A stretch of 64,000 nucleotides of DNA from Arthrobacter bambusae (GTDB lineage: Bacteria > Actinomycetota > Actinomycetes > Actinomycetales > Micrococcaceae), in assembly GCF_030812595.1 (NCBI RefSeq), contig NZ_JAUSSZ010000002.1, positions 186,001 through 250,000 on the forward strand. Direction: 5' to 3'. Both the position numbers and the translations under genes were made by a program. Every line of letters begins with the position of its first letter. Within the stretch, counting starts at the first letter, position 1. Under the pieces are notes generated by a model. It was not told the origin of the DNA and searched no databases. It worked only from the letters and a program-made list of their open reading frames with translations. Below are positions 33,748 to 43,278 of this stretch, one piece after another.

Positions 33748-34623
33748 TTGAAGATTGCCCTCGATCCCACCCCGTTCCACCACAGCCACAGCCTGCTGGA
33801 GTTTCCGCGGCTGGCCGCCGATCTTGGCTACGAATACCTCCAGTTGACCCCGCACGCCGACTTCATCCCGTTCTTCAACCACCCCAAGGCCGACGACGAG
33901 CTGGTGGGCCAGCTGAAACGGGCCTGCAAGGACGCCGACGTCGGGATCGCCTCGGTGCTTCCCGTCCTGCGTTGGTCCGGGCCGGACGAAGACGCACGTG
34001 AGGCCGCAGTCCGTTATTGGAAGCGCGCCATCCAGATCACGGTCGATCTCGGCGTGCAGACCATGAACACGGAATTCAGCGGCCGCCCGGAGAAGGCAGA
34101 GGAGTCCGAAAGGGCGTTCTACCGCTCCATGGAAGAGCTGCTTCCTATCATTGAGCGCGAGGGCCTGGACGTACTGATCGACCCGCACCCGGACGACTTC
34201 GTCGAAGACGGACTCGCCGCTCTCCGGGTCATTCGTGGCGTGAACTCACCCAATATCGGCATGGTCTATGTTGCTTCGCATACCTTCCACATGGGCAATA
34301 GGCCGTTGGAGATCATGCGTGCCGCGGGGGACAAGCTCCGCTTGGTCCACGTGTCCGACACCATGGACCACCACGCCTCGCACGGTTTGCGCTACATCAC
34401 CAACCCGCCGGGCAATGCTGTCCGGGTGCACCAGCACCTCAAGATCGGCGACGGCGACGTCAACTGGGACGAGTTCTTCGGCGGCCTCAAGGGCATAGGC
34501 TTCCTGGACAAGGACAACACCGTCATGGTTTCCAGCGTCTTCGCCGAGGACGACAATGCCGACGAAGTTTCCCGCTACCAGCTGGAGACGATGCACCAGT
34601 ACATCCGCAAAGTTGGCGAATAG
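33748..34623 (+). CDS. IolH/IolI-type sugar phosphate isomerase/epimerase
   Basis: A TIM-barrel protein (about 291 aa) at the end of the core inositol operon. The N-terminal KIALDPTPFHHSHSLLEFPR, QLTPHADFIPFF, the DPHPDDFVEDGL metal segment and LVHVSDTMDHHASHG suggest the IolH group; IolI, which interconverts inosose isomers, has the same fold. The TTG at 33748 is preferred because AGGAG lies five bases upstream; an in-frame GTG at 33742 overlaps that ribosome site. A strong hairpin follows the stop. Confidence 0.8.
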   Translation: MKIALDPTPFHHSHSLLEFPRLAADLGYEYLQLTPHADFIPFFNHPKADDELVGQLKRACKDADVGIASVLPVLRWSGPDEDAREAAVRYWKRAIQITVDLGVQTMNTEFSGRPEKAEESERAFYRSMEELLPIIEREGLDVLIDPHPDDFVEDGLAALRVIRGVNSPNIGMVYVASHTFHMGNRPLEIMRAAGDKLRLVHVSDTMDHHASHGLRYITNPPGNAVRVHQHLKIGDGDVNWDEFFGGLKGIGFLDKDNTVMVSSVFAEDDNADEVSRYQLETMHQYIRKVGE

Positions 34624-34640
34624 TTACGAACTTGTTGACA

Positions 34641-34678
34641 GATAAGGTCCCCTAAGAATGCTCTTAGGGGACCTTATC
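34641..34678. terminator. Bidirectional terminator at the end of the iol operon
   Basis: A perfect 17-bp stem (GATAAGGTCCCCTAAGA and complement) with a 4-nt loop lies between the convergent genes ending at 34623 and 34704. Confidence 0.85.
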
Positions 34679-34703
34679 CTTGCTGTGCGCCCTCCGGAGT
34701 TTG

Positions 34704-35735
34704 CTAGGCCGTCGCGTTCAGCGACCCAGCCAGCGAGGCGGCAAGGGCTGCATCCGCGTCCCGCAGCACCTTGGCCGCCACTTCGAGGCCTTCGATCCGG
34801 CCGAGGGAGACGTCTTCATGCTCAATATTGACCAACATGTCCGGGTCCACGTCATGCAGGGCGCGGAGGAACTCGGTCCAGTAGGCAGTATCGTGCCCGC
34901 GTCCGAGGGCAACGAAGTCCCACGCTGAATTCCTGGGCCACTCGTTGGCCCACTCGTCGCCGCCGAGGTTGGTGCGGTGCTCCTCGGGGGAGAGCCGGCG
35001 GAAGCTGTTGTCGAGGACGCCGTACAGGGCGGCGTTCGCCGGGTTGATGCGGACGTCCTTCGCGGCTGCTTGGAAGACCAAGGAGCCCAGTTCGCGGACC
35101 ACGGCCACGGGATCCATTTGCTGCCAGAACAAGTGCGAGGCGTCCAGCTCGACGCCTACATGGGTTGCTCCCGTGAGCTCGATGAGTTTGCGCACGTCGG
35201 CGGTGTTGAACACGACGTTCTGGGGGTGCAGCTCGAGGGCTACCTTGACGCCATGGTCAGCGGCAAGGCGGTCGGTCTCACGCCAGAACTTCGCCGCGAC
35301 GTCCCATTGGTAATCCAGCACATCCAACGCCGCGGAGTTCCAGGCGTTGACGATCCAGTTCGTCACGGTCGCGCCGGGCTCGCCTCCGGGCAGGCCTGAC
35401 ATGGTCACCACCCGGTCCTGGCCGAGGCGTTCCGCGAGCCGGATGGAGCGGCGGATGTCCTCGGCATGCTTCTCGCCGATCCCGGGCTTCGGGTGCAACG
35501 GGTTGCCATTGCAGTTAAGGCCCGCAATCGCGACGCCGGTCCCCTCGAACAGACCCAGGTAGTCGTCCCGCGCGGCATCCGAAACCAGGATGTCGTCCAT
35601 GGTGGGCACGTGGACGGCGGGCAAGAAGCCGCCCGTGTTGATTTCGATACCGGTCAGGCCCAGGTCCGCGATGACCTTGAGGGCCTCGGGAAGCGGCCTG
35701 TCGTGCAGGATTGCGTTGTAGACACCGAGTTTCAT
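34704..35735 (-). CDS. Sugar phosphate isomerase/epimerase family protein
   Basis: A TIM-barrel protein (343 aa) of the AP-endonuclease-2-like family. It starts MKLGVYNAILHDRPLPEAL, with GIEINTGGF, VALELHPQNVVFN (metal-binding Glu/His) and THVGVELDASHLFWQQ. The substrate is not evident; the neighbouring Gfo/Idh gene, overlapping by 4 bases (ATGA), suggests the two handle successive steps of sugar or inositol-derivative conversion. It is convergent with the iol operon. Confidence 0.82.
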   Translation of the reverse strand: MKLGVYNAILHDRPLPEALKVIADLGLTGIEINTGGFLPAVHVPTMDDILVSDAARDDYLGLFEGTGVAIAGLNCNGNPLHPKPGIGEKHAEDIRRSIRLAERLGQDRVVTMSGLPGGEPGATVTNWIVNAWNSAALDVLDYQWDVAAKFWRETDRLAADHGVKVALELHPQNVVFNTADVRKLIELTGATHVGVELDASHLFWQQMDPVAVVRELGSLVFQAAAKDVRINPANAALYGVLDNSFRRLSPEEHRTNLGGDEWANEWPRNSAWDFVALGRGHDTAYWTEFLRALHDVDPDMLVNIEHEDVSLGRIEGLEVAAKVLRDADAALAASLAGSLNATA

Positions 35736-36910
35736 AGCGTGATGGTCTTTCCGTTGCTGAGGGCGGATTCCGTGACAGCGCCGAGCAGTTCCATGTTGCG
35801 GACGCCTTCGTCGAACGTCGCGCAGCGGGGGAGGGACTCGGCCTCTGGGAGGCCGGCAACCTCTTCGAGGAACGCTCGGGCCTGGTAGCCGAAGGCGTCG
35901 TTCTGGCCGAAGCCGACTTCGGGGGCATCCATCGCGAGGCCGCCGGCGATGTAGGGGTGGCCCGGTCCGAGGTGGACCTGGCGGTAGCCGTTCTCGTTGC
36001 CCGAGCCGTCGTTGAGGTACAGCTGGATTTCGGAGGGACGGCGCTGGTCGAACTTCGCCGCGCCGTTTTCGCAGAACACTTCGAAATTGAGGCCGTTTGC
36101 GTGGCCGGCCGCAACGCGGGAGACCTCGAAGCTGCCGGCGCCGTTTTCGAACTCTGCGGAGAACGCGGCGTAGTCGTCGTTTTCGACAGCCTCGAAGGTG
36201 TCACTCACCTCTGCGTGGTCGTGTCCCATGACGGCAGTGAGCGGGAGCGGTCGCTTGTCGATGACGGTGCTCAGCCGGCCGCCGCTGATGGACTTGATGT
36301 CCCCGCAGAGAAACTCGGAAACATAGGCCAGGTGGCTTCCGACGTCGGCAAGTGCGCCGGAACCGGGGCCGCCCTTGTAGCGCCAGCTCATGGGAGCAGC
36401 CGGGCTGAACCCGTAGTCCGTCCAGTAACGGCCGCTGAAGTGCAGCACCTTGCCGAGGACGCCGGTGCGGATCAATTCGCGGATGTAGGCAATGCCGGGC
36501 GTGCGGCGGAAGGTGAAGCCGATGCGCGCGATGCTGGAAGCGCTGCGGGCTGCCTCGGCCATGGCACGGGCATCCTCGAGGGAATCGCTCAGCGGCTTCT
36601 CGCAGAGGACGTGCTTGCCTGCGGCCAGAAGCCCCTCGACCACCTCGCGGTGGAGGGAATTGGCGATGACCACGCTGACGACGTCGATATCGTCTGCTTC
36701 TGCGATCGCCTGCCACGAGGTGTCATTGCGTTCGTAGCCGAATCGTCTGGCGGCGAGGGATCCGAACTCCGCGTTCACGTCGCCGATCGATACGAGGCGG
36801 ACCGGCGGAAGCACGGGGCGGTAAAGGGCAGACGCTGTGCGGTAGGCCGCCGCGTGTGCCTTGCCGGCCATTCCTGCGCCGATGACGGCGACCCCTAGGC
36901 TCTCAGCCAT
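35732..36910 (-). CDS. Gfo/Idh/MocA family oxidoreductase
   Basis: An NAD(P)-dependent dehydrogenase (392 aa). The Rossmann motif VIGAGMAGKAHA and the catalytic EKPLSDSLEDA loop are clear, and the C-terminal domain has GSGALADVGSHLAYVSEFL and FEVSRVAAGH. AAGGAG precedes the ATG. It is first in a two-gene operon with the isomerase at 34704 and divergent from the LacI gene; the shared motif lies between them (37008-37021). Probable substrates are inositol isomers, their methyl ethers or a keto-sugar; this is inference. Confidence 0.85.
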   Translation of the reverse strand: MAESLGVAVIGAGMAGKAHAAAYRTASALYRPVLPPVRLVSIGDVNAEFGSLAARRFGYERNDTSWQAIAEADDIDVVSVVIANSLHREVVEGLLAAGKHVLCEKPLSDSLEDARAMAEAARSASSIARIGFTFRRTPGIAYIRELIRTGVLGKVLHFSGRYWTDYGFSPAAPMSWRYKGGPGSGALADVGSHLAYVSEFLCGDIKSISGGRLSTVIDKRPLPLTAVMGHDHAEVSDTFEAVENDDYAAFSAEFENGAGSFEVSRVAAGHANGLNFEVFCENGAAKFDQRRPSEIQLYLNDGSGNENGYRQVHLGPGHPYIAGGLAMDAPEVGFGQNDAFGYQARAFLEEVAGLPEAESLPRCATFDEGVRNMELLGAVTESALSNGKTITL

Positions 36911-37007
36911 TGATTTCTCCTTCGAAATTCAGCCGGGGTGCCGAACACCCTTTCGGCATTTTGGAGCGCTACAATTTAGCACTGGACTCACAGCCTATTT
37001 ATGTGAG

Positions 37008-37021
37008 TATGTCCTGTCAAT
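37008..37021. promoter_or_regulatory. Operator site C (TATGTC-N4-CAA)
   Basis: TATGTCCTGTCAAT lies between the divergent Gfo/Idh and LacI genes, about 100 and 47 bases from their starts. It matches the shared motif of the inositol region. Confidence 0.55.
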
Positions 37022-37067
37022 GCTTTTCTGAGTGCTCGTGACAGCGGAAGAGAGAGGTTTCAGACCT

Positions 37068-38078
37068 ATGAGCGAAGCACGCACCAAAAGCCGCCGTCCT
37101 ACGATCTATGACGTTGCCAAGCGTGCCGGCGTCTCGCCGTCGTTGGTGTCTCTTGTCCTCCAGGCGCCGGCAAGGGTCAGTGACAAGCGCCGCGAAGCCG
37201 TCCAGGCGGCCATGTCGGAGTTGGGGTACCGGCCGAGCCGGGCCGCGACCACGCTCGCGAGTAACCGGACAAAGAGCATCGGCTTGGTGATCGACGACTA
37301 CCGGAACCCCTGGTTCGTGGACCTCCTGAGGGGCATGGAGTCCGTCCTCTCCGACCTTGGCTACCACGTCATGCTGGCCGATTCCCGGCCTGGCGAGAAC
37401 CGCATCAAAGAAGCCACGGACGGCCTCCTGGCCATGCATGTGGACGCGCTCGTCATCGCCGCGGAACCCAGCGAAACCATGCTTGCCGGGGCTGGAGTTC
37501 CGACGGTGGTGGCCGGGTGGCGCAAGGGGGTACCAAGCGGCGCCGACCTGTTGACCAACGACGACGACCGCGGAGGCGGCATGGCCGCCAACCACTTGCT
37601 GGGGCTGGGTCATACCCGGATCGGCCATCTCTCAGGGTCCGACGGCGCGTCGGACCACCGGCGCGCCGGCTTCCGGCAGCAGATCCAGGCGTCCGGCGTC
37701 GAACTCCTGATCGCGGAGTCCGAGGGCACTTCGGAGGAAGATGGCTACGCCGCCGCCTCGTGGCTCCTGGAACACCATCCGGATACGACCGGGATCTTCG
37801 CGGCAAACGACACCATGGCCGTGGGCGCATTCGCTGTGCTCAAGGCGCGCGGGCTGAGCGTGCCTCATGACATTTCGGTGATCGGCTATGACAACTCACT
37901 GTTGGCTAAGTCGAAATACCTGGACATCACCTCCGTCGACAACCGCAGCGACCTGCTCGGGGTTGACGTGGCGCGCAGGCTGCTCGCCAGGATCGAGGAT
38001 CCCGGGCTCAGGCCCGAGCGCACCTTGATTGATCCTGTCCTCGTCGTTCGCTCGACGACAGGGCGTGCGGCTCGCTAA
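37068..38078 (+). CDS. LacI family transcriptional regulator
   Basis: A 336-aa regulator. The N-terminal HTH is typical (TIYDVAKRAGVSPSLVSLVL, with a hinge helix near RPSRAATTL), followed by a periplasmic-binding-protein-like sugar domain (IGLVIDDYRNPWFVDLLRG, FAANDTMAVGAFAVL, ISVIGYDNS). The start is taken at ATG 37068; a GTG 36 bases upstream lacks a ribosome site. It is divergent from the dehydrogenase gene and stands just before the ABC importer, so it probably senses the imported sugar or inositol and controls one or both. Confidence 0.9.
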   Translation: MSEARTKSRRPTIYDVAKRAGVSPSLVSLVLQAPARVSDKRREAVQAAMSELGYRPSRAATTLASNRTKSIGLVIDDYRNPWFVDLLRGMESVLSDLGYHVMLADSRPGENRIKEATDGLLAMHVDALVIAAEPSETMLAGAGVPTVVAGWRKGVPSGADLLTNDDDRGGGMAANHLLGLGHTRIGHLSGSDGASDHRRAGFRQQIQASGVELLIAESEGTSEEDGYAAASWLLEHHPDTTGIFAANDTMAVGAFAVLKARGLSVPHDISVIGYDNSLLAKSKYLDITSVDNRSDLLGVDVARRLLARIEDPGLRPERTLIDPVLVVRSTTGRAAR

Positions 38079-38116
38079 GAGCGTCATCAAACGCTTTCTT
38101 CACGTAAAAACATCCT

Positions 38117-38130
38117 AATGTCAGGACAAA
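38117..38130 (+). promoter_or_regulatory. Operator site D upstream of the ABC importer
   Basis: AATGTCAGGACAAA lies 100 bases before the binding-protein start and 39 bases after the LacI stop. It shares 12 of 14 bases or more with sites A and B1. Confidence 0.6.
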
Positions 38131-38228
38131 GTATTGACATATGTGAGGCCAGTCACCATGATCTGTGTAGAGGGCTTTGAGCTCCTGCAGAGTGGCAGGG
38201 CCGCAACCCCTATCGAAGGAGATAAATC

Positions 38229-39224
38229 GTGAAGAAGTTTTCCTGGCGGAAAGCGGCCCTTGTGGCGGCCGTCGTTCCGATGATGGCTCTCAGCGCTTGT
38301 TCCAGCCAAGGCGGGAAGCCGGCTGACAGCGCCAACGCCGCCGGAGGAGGACAAGCCGTCAGCACTCCGCGCATGAAGGTGGCCCTCATTACGCACGCCG
38401 CTGCAGGCGATACATTCTGGGACATCGTCCGCAAGGGCGCTGAGGAAGCGTCCGCGAAGGACAATGTTGACCTCCTCTACACCAACGACCCCGAAGCCGG
38501 GCGCCAGGCCCAGCTCGTCCAGCAGGCCATCGACCAGAAGGTTGACGGCATCGCTGTCACCCTCGCTACTCCGGATGCCCTCAAGGATGTGCTCAAGAAG
38601 GCCGAGGATGCCGGTATTCCGGTAGTAAGCCTCAACGCCGGCGAAGGGGTCTCGGCACAGCTCGGAGCATTTACGCACTTCGGCTCCAACGAGAAGCTCG
38701 CCGGCGAAGCCGTCGGTACAAAGCTCGCTTCCCAGGGCTTCAAGCACCCCGTCTGCGTGATCCAGCAGCAGGGCCACGTGGGCCTTGAAGCTCGGTGCGC
38801 AGGCGTGAAGGAAAAGGTCCCCGGCACGGAGATCCTCTACGTGAACGGCCAGGACATGACCTCGGTCCAGTCGACCGCGACCGCCAAGCTCCAGGCTACG
38901 AAGGACGCCGACGTTATCATCGGCCTCGGTGCGCCGATCACCCTGACGCTCCTCAAGTCCGTCACTGACGCCAGCAGCTCGGCCAAGGTTGCCAGCTTCG
39001 ACTTGAACGCGGACCTCGCCCAGAAGATCGTTGACGGCTCCGTCCTTTTCACCGTTGACCAGCAGCCGTGGCTCCAGGGTTACATGTCCGTTGATGCCCT
39101 CTGGCAGGCCAAGCGCGGTGGCTTCAAGCTTGGCGGTGGCCAGCCCGTGCTGACCGGCCCCACCATCGTCGATAAGTCCAACGCTTCCGACGTCCTCAAG
39201 TTCGCCCAGCAGGGCGTCCGCTAG
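38229..39224 (+). CDS. Sugar/inositol ABC transporter substrate-binding lipoprotein
   Basis: A 331-aa type I periplasmic-binding protein (RbsB/IbpA-like). The signal peptide ends in lipobox LSAC (Cys24). The binding domain has KVALITHAAAGDTFWDIVRKGA, QAIDQKVDGIAVTLATPDA and VIIGLGAPITLTLLKS. The GTG start has AAGGAG a few bases upstream. It is the first gene of a binding protein-permease-ATPase operon, with a hairpin between it and the permease. Location inside the inositol region makes inositol or a derivative the likely ligand. Confidence 0.9.
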   Translation: MKKFSWRKAALVAAVVPMMALSACSSQGGKPADSANAAGGGQAVSTPRMKVALITHAAAGDTFWDIVRKGAEEASAKDNVDLLYTNDPEAGRQAQLVQQAIDQKVDGIAVTLATPDALKDVLKKAEDAGIPVVSLNAGEGVSAQLGAFTHFGSNEKLAGEAVGTKLASQGFKHPVCVIQQQGHVGLEARCAGVKEKVPGTEILYVNGQDMTSVQSTATAKLQATKDADVIIGLGAPITLTLLKSVTDASSSAKVASFDLNADLAQKIVDGSVLFTVDQQPWLQGYMSVDALWQAKRGGFKLGGGQPVLTGPTIVDKSNASDVLKFAQQGVR

Positions 39225-39236
39225 ATCCAGGAATCT

Positions 39237-39266
39237 GGCCGTGCGGTGGGTGACCGCCGCACGGCC
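39237..39266 (+). terminator. Intercistronic hairpin after the binding-protein gene
   Basis: A 10-bp stem (GGCCGTGCGG/CCGCACGGCC) with a 10-nt loop and no U tract lies between the binding protein and permease genes. Such hairpins usually protect the upstream message or reduce read-through so that the binding protein is made in excess. Confidence 0.6.
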
Positions 39267-39286
39267 TGACCAACAAGGAGTTTTCC

Positions 39287-40354
39287 ATGGCAAGCACAGC
39301 AACCCTGCCGCCGGCACCGGCTTCGGCCCCCGGGCCGCGTGGGGACGAGCGGATCGGACGCCGCAGTCCTGTCCAGAAGTTCTTGGCAAGGCCCGAAGTC
39401 GGCGCCTTGGTGGGAGCCGTTGTCCTCTTCATTTTCTTCGCATCGGTGTCCCAGACCTTCACGCAGCCCAACGCGCTCGCTACCGTGCTGTACGGTTCCT
39501 CGACGATCGGGATCATGGCGGTGGGTGTGTCGCTGCTGATGATCGGTGGCGAGTTTGATCTCTCCACCGGTGTGGCCGTGATCAGCTCCGCACTCACGGC
39601 TTCCCTGTTCAGCTGGAATTTCTCCCTCAACGCCTGGGTCGGCGTCGTGCTGGCCCTCGTTGTTTCGCTCGGGATCGGATTCATCAACGGGTGGATCCTC
39701 GTCAAGACGAAACTTCCCAGCTTCATCGTTACGCTGGCGACGTTCCTCATGCTCACTGGTTTGAACCTGGCACTGACCCGCCTGATCGGGGGCAGCGTGT
39801 CTTCCCCGTCGATTTCCAAGCTGGACGGTTTCGATTCGGCGCACGCGGTGTTCGCGTCCTCGATCAGTATCGGCGGGGTCGAGGTGAAGATCACCGTGTT
39901 CTTCTGGATTGTGCTGGTCCTTATCGCCTCGTGGGTGTTGTTGCGCACGAAGGTGGGCAACTGGATCTTCGCTGTCGGCGGGGATGCAAACGCTGCGCGG
40001 GCCGTGGGCGTTCCGGTGACGAAGACCAAGATCGGTCTTTTCATGGCCGTGGGATTCTGCGGCTGGCTCCTGGGCATGCACAACTTGTTCGCCTTTGACG
40101 CCGTGCAGTCCGGCGAGGGCGTGGGCAACGAGTTCCTTTACATCATCGCCGCGGTGATCGGCGGGTGCCTGCTCACCGGTGGCTACGGTTCGGCCGTGGG
40201 CGGAGCGATCGGTGCGTTCATCTTCGGCATGGCCAACAAGGGCATCGTGTACGCGCAGTGGAACCCGGACTGGTTCAAGTTCTTCCTGGGCCTGATGCTC
40301 CTGCTGGCCACCATCGTGAACCTCATCGTCAAACGCCGCGCAGAGCTCAAGTAG
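39287..40354 (+). CDS. Sugar/inositol ABC transporter permease (RbsC/FrcC type)
   Basis: A membrane permease (355 aa) with about ten hydrophobic segments of the BPD_transp_2 family. The typical region [20 protein letters not shown] and the ATPase-contact segment [19 protein letters not shown] are present. CAAGGAG precedes the ATG. It is encoded between the binding protein and ATPase genes of one importer. Confidence 0.92.
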   Translation: MASTATLPPAPASAPGPRGDERIGRRSPVQKFLARPEVGALVGAVVLFIFFASVSQTFTQPNALATVLYGSSTIGIMAVGVSLLMIGGEFDLSTGVAVISSALTASLFSWNFSLNAWVGVVLALVVSLGIGFINGWILVKTKLPSFIVTLATFLMLTGLNLALTRLIGGSVSSPSISKLDGFDSAHAVFASSISIGGVEVKITVFFWIVLVLIASWVLLRTKVGNWIFAVGGDANAARAVGVPVTKTKIGLFMAVGFCGWLLGMHNLFAFDAVQSGEGVGNEFLYIIAAVIGGCLLTGGYGSAVGGAIGAFIFGMANKGIVYAQWNPDWFKFFLGLMLLLATIVNLIVKRRAELK

Positions 40355-40371
40355 AAGGGGCGGACAAAACA

Positions 40372-41298
40372 ATGAACGCCAAACAGATCGATCAGCAGAC
40401 CCTGCTCCGGGACGAGAAGGACCCACTGACCCATACCCCCGTGCACCTGCTCTCCCTTGACGGGGTCGGAAAGCATTACGGGAACATCATCGCCCTGCGC
40501 GATGTGACCATGGCCGTGGACAACGGCCGCGTCACCTGCGTCCTGGGGGACAACGGCGCCGGCAAATCCACGCTGATCAAGATCATCGCCGGCCTGCACC
40601 AGCACGACGAAGGCACGCTGCACGTCATGGGCGATGAGCGGAAGTTCAACTCGCCCCGGGACGCCCTGGACGCCGGGATCGCTACGGTCTACCAGGACCT
40701 GGCCGTGGTTCCGTTGATGCCGATCTGGCGCAACTTCTTCCTTGGCTCGGAACTGACCACCGGGTTCGGGCCGTTCAAGAGCATGGATGTCCAGAAAATG
40801 AAGGACATCACCCTGAAGGAACTGGCGGCGATGGGCATCGACCTGCGCGATGTGGAACAGCCCATCGGCCAGCTCTCCGGAGGTGAACGCCAGTGCGTGG
40901 CAATCGCGAGGGCCGTGTATTTCGGGGCGAAGGTCCTGATTCTGGACGAACCCACCGCTGCGCTGGGCGTCAAACAGTCCGGCGTCGTGCTCCGATACAT
41001 CCTGCAGGCGCGCGACCGGGGCCTGGGCGTCATCTTCATTACCCACAACCCGCACCACGCCTTCCCTGTCGGAGACCGGTTCCTGTTGCTCAAGCGCGGG
41101 AAGTCGATCGGCTACTACGACAAGAAGGACATCACCCTGGACGAACTCACCGCCCAGATGGCCGGCGGCGCCGAACTGGCAGAACTCGCCCACGAACTCG
41201 AACAACTCGGCGGGCACACCGAAGCCCTCAAGGAAGTCAAGGCCGAAGTCGCCGGGGTCGCTGACACCTCCAAGGAAAGCAGCCCGCGGCACGCGTAG
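40372..41298 (+). CDS. Sugar/inositol ABC transporter ATP-binding protein (single domain)
   Basis: A 308-aa ATPase: Walker [10 protein letters not shown], signature LSGGERQ, Walker [12 protein letters not shown] and the His switch ITHNPHHA. Unlike RbsA-type proteins it has only one nucleotide-binding domain, as in FrcA-type importers, and must dimerise. The C-terminal 60 residues are a charged helical tail. The start is ATG 40372; the longer frame upstream lies within the permease gene. It completes the importer operon. Confidence 0.92.
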   Translation: MNAKQIDQQTLLRDEKDPLTHTPVHLLSLDGVGKHYGNIIALRDVTMAVDNGRVTCVLGDNGAGKSTLIKIIAGLHQHDEGTLHVMGDERKFNSPRDALDAGIATVYQDLAVVPLMPIWRNFFLGSELTTGFGPFKSMDVQKMKDITLKELAAMGIDLRDVEQPIGQLSGGERQCVAIARAVYFGAKVLILDEPTAALGVKQSGVVLRYILQARDRGLGVIFITHNPHHAFPVGDRFLLLKRGKSIGYYDKKDITLDELTAQMAGGAELAELAHELEQLGGHTEALKEVKAEVAGVADTSKESSPRHA

Positions 41299-41316
41299 GC
41301 AAGGGCGCGCCGTTTG

Positions 41317-41326
41317 TTGTACTGAC
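41317..41326. promoter_or_regulatory. Possible weak operator (site F)
   Basis: GTCAGTACAA on the minus strand matches the core of site B1 exactly but lacks the flanking TAT. It lies 18 bases before the dehydrogenase start at 41345. Confidence 0.3.
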
Positions 41327-41344
41327 TATCGAAAGGACAGGCCC

Positions 41345-42448
41345 GTGGCCTACATCGAACAGCATTCAGCCGGACTTCCCACGCCCGTGCGGCTGGGCCT
41401 CATTGGCTCCGGTTGGATGGGCGCGTTCCACGGCGAGAGCATTGCCCGGCGCGTACCCGGAGCGGTCCTCGCCGCAATCGCGGATCCCAACCTGGACTCG
41501 GCGTCGTCCGTTGCCGCGGAGCTTGGAACCGCAAAGGTCACCGCCGAAGCTGCGGATATCCTGGCCGATCCGGAGATCGACGCCGTGATCATCGCGAGCC
41601 CGGCACGGTTCCATGCTTCCCTCATCGCCCAAGCCGCGGCCGCCGGCAAGCACGTCTTCTGCGAAAAGCCCGCCGCGCAGAGCCTCGACGAGCTCGACGC
41701 CGCCCTGCAAGCCGTCGAAGCCGCCGGGGTACATTTCCAGATCGGCTTCAACCGACGCTATGCGCTGGACTTCCAGGCAGCCAAGAAGGATCTCGCCGAG
41801 GGAGTGGTGGGCGTGCCCCAGCTCCTGCGTTCACTGACCAGGGATCCGGGCACCGGGAGCATCGGGCACGCAGCCAGGATCCCGGCGTGGACGATCTTCC
41901 TGGAAACCCTCATCCACGATTTCGACACCCTGAACTGGTTCAACGAAGGCGCCGAGCCCGTCGAGGTCTATGCCGTCGCCGACGCGCTCGTGGAACCGGG
42001 CCTGCGCGATCAAGGGTTCCTGGACACCGCCGTGGTCACCATCCGCTACAGCAATGGTGCGCTGGCCGTGGCCGAAGCGAACTTCAGCGCTCTCTATGGC
42101 TATGACGTCCGGGGCGAAGTCTTCGGTTCCAAGGGCATGGTGCAGGCCGGACGAGCCACGGAAACTGCAGCTGTGCGTTACACCGCAGAGGGCGTCTCTG
42201 CCGACACTCCCAGGCTCAACGTGGAATTGTTCCGCGACGCCTACACCGACGAGCTCGTGGACTTCGCGTCGGCAGTCCGCGCGCGCCGCGATGGCACGCT
42301 GCCGCCGTCGGGCGCTTTCACCCTCACCCCGGGAGCCGCTGACGCACGGCGCGCCCTCGCGGTGGCCCTAGCCTGCATCGAGTCGGTCCAGCAACGCGGA
42401 CCGGTGCCGGTGCCCAACGTTTCAAGCGACAGTAAGGCCGGTGTCTGA
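41345..42448 (+). CDS. Gfo/Idh/MocA family oxidoreductase (second)
   Basis: A 367-aa NAD(P)-dependent dehydrogenase. LGLIGSGWMGAFHG is the Rossmann motif, CEKPAAQSLDELDA the catalytic loop, and FQIGFNRRYALDFQ resembles inositol dehydrogenases. GAAAGGAC precedes the GTG start. It is the first of three overlapping genes (dehydrogenase, isomerase, dehydrogenase) behind the importer, and its TGA overlaps the next ATG by one base. It is a candidate for oxidation of another inositol isomer. Confidence 0.85.
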   Translation: MAYIEQHSAGLPTPVRLGLIGSGWMGAFHGESIARRVPGAVLAAIADPNLDSASSVAAELGTAKVTAEAADILADPEIDAVIIASPARFHASLIAQAAAAGKHVFCEKPAAQSLDELDAALQAVEAAGVHFQIGFNRRYALDFQAAKKDLAEGVVGVPQLLRSLTRDPGTGSIGHAARIPAWTIFLETLIHDFDTLNWFNEGAEPVEVYAVADALVEPGLRDQGFLDTAVVTIRYSNGALAVAEANFSALYGYDVRGEVFGSKGMVQAGRATETAAVRYTAEGVSADTPRLNVELFRDAYTDELVDFASAVRARRDGTLPPSGAFTLTPGAADARRALAVALACIESVQQRGPVPVPNVSSDSKAGV

Positions 42449-43278
42449 TGCGGCTGGCCGTCTGCGCGGAGATGGTCTTTACGGAGCTGCCGTTCCTCGA
42501 ACGGGTGCGCCGGATCCACGAGGCCGGGTTCGACGTCGAGCTCTGGGACTCGAGGAGCAAGGACATTGCGGCACTCAAGGCGAGCGGCGCGGTCTTTTCC
42601 TCCATGACCGGCTACACCTCCGGGAGCCTGGTTGACGCGGACACCGCCGATGACGTGGTGAGGACGGCCGAAACGCTGATTCCGACCGCGCTGGAGCTCG
42701 GCGTCAGCCGCATGGTGGTGCACTCGGCGGAGCTGGTCGACGGAAAAGCAGCCCGTCCCGTCTATCGCTCCAACGGCAGCATGTGGATCACGGGTGCACG
42801 GACCTTGGAGCGCCTCGGCGCCCTCGGGGAAAAGCACGGGGTGACGTTCTGCCTGGAGAATCTCAACACCGTGTTGGACCACCCGGGAATTCCGCTGGCC
42901 CGTGCCAAGGACACCTTGGCGCTGGTGGAGGCGGCCGCACACCCCAATGTGAAGATGATGCTGGATCTGTACCACGCGCAGCTGGGGGAGGGGAACCTCA
43001 TTGAGCTGGTCCGCACCGCCTTGCCGCACATCGGCGAGATCCAGGTGGCCGACGTCCCGGGGCGCTGCGAGCCGGGCACAGGCGAAATCAACTACCGGGC
43101 CGTGGCCAAGGCGCTCGTGTCTGCCGGCTATGAAGGCACGGTCGGCATGGAGGCTTGGTCCAGTGGCGACGACATGGAGGCGCTTGAGGCGTTCCGCCAG
43201 GCCTTCACGCCAGAGGACGAGGCATCCGCGGGCACAGCCCGGAACAGTTCAGCTTTTTCAACGGAGGTAGCCCTATGA
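42448..43278 (+). CDS. Hydroxypyruvate isomerase-like TIM-barrel protein
   Basis: A 276-aa protein of the Hyi/xylose-isomerase-like family. It has RLAVCAEMVFTELPFLERV, GFDVELWDSRSKDI, the metal-binding segments FCLENLNTVLDHPG and MMLDLYHAQLGEGNL, and IQVADVPGRCEPGTGEINY, which is typical of hydroxypyruvate isomerases. Despite that name the context (two dehydrogenases overlapping on both sides) suggests isomerisation of a keto-inositol or keto-sugar; the true substrate is unknown. Confidence 0.82.
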   Translation: MRLAVCAEMVFTELPFLERVRRIHEAGFDVELWDSRSKDIAALKASGAVFSSMTGYTSGSLVDADTADDVVRTAETLIPTALELGVSRMVVHSAELVDGKAARPVYRSNGSMWITGARTLERLGALGEKHGVTFCLENLNTVLDHPGIPLARAKDTLALVEAAAHPNVKMMLDLYHAQLGEGNLIELVRTALPHIGEIQVADVPGRCEPGTGEINYRAVAKALVSAGYEGTVGMEAWSSGDDMEALEAFRQAFTPEDEASAGTARNSSAFSTEVAL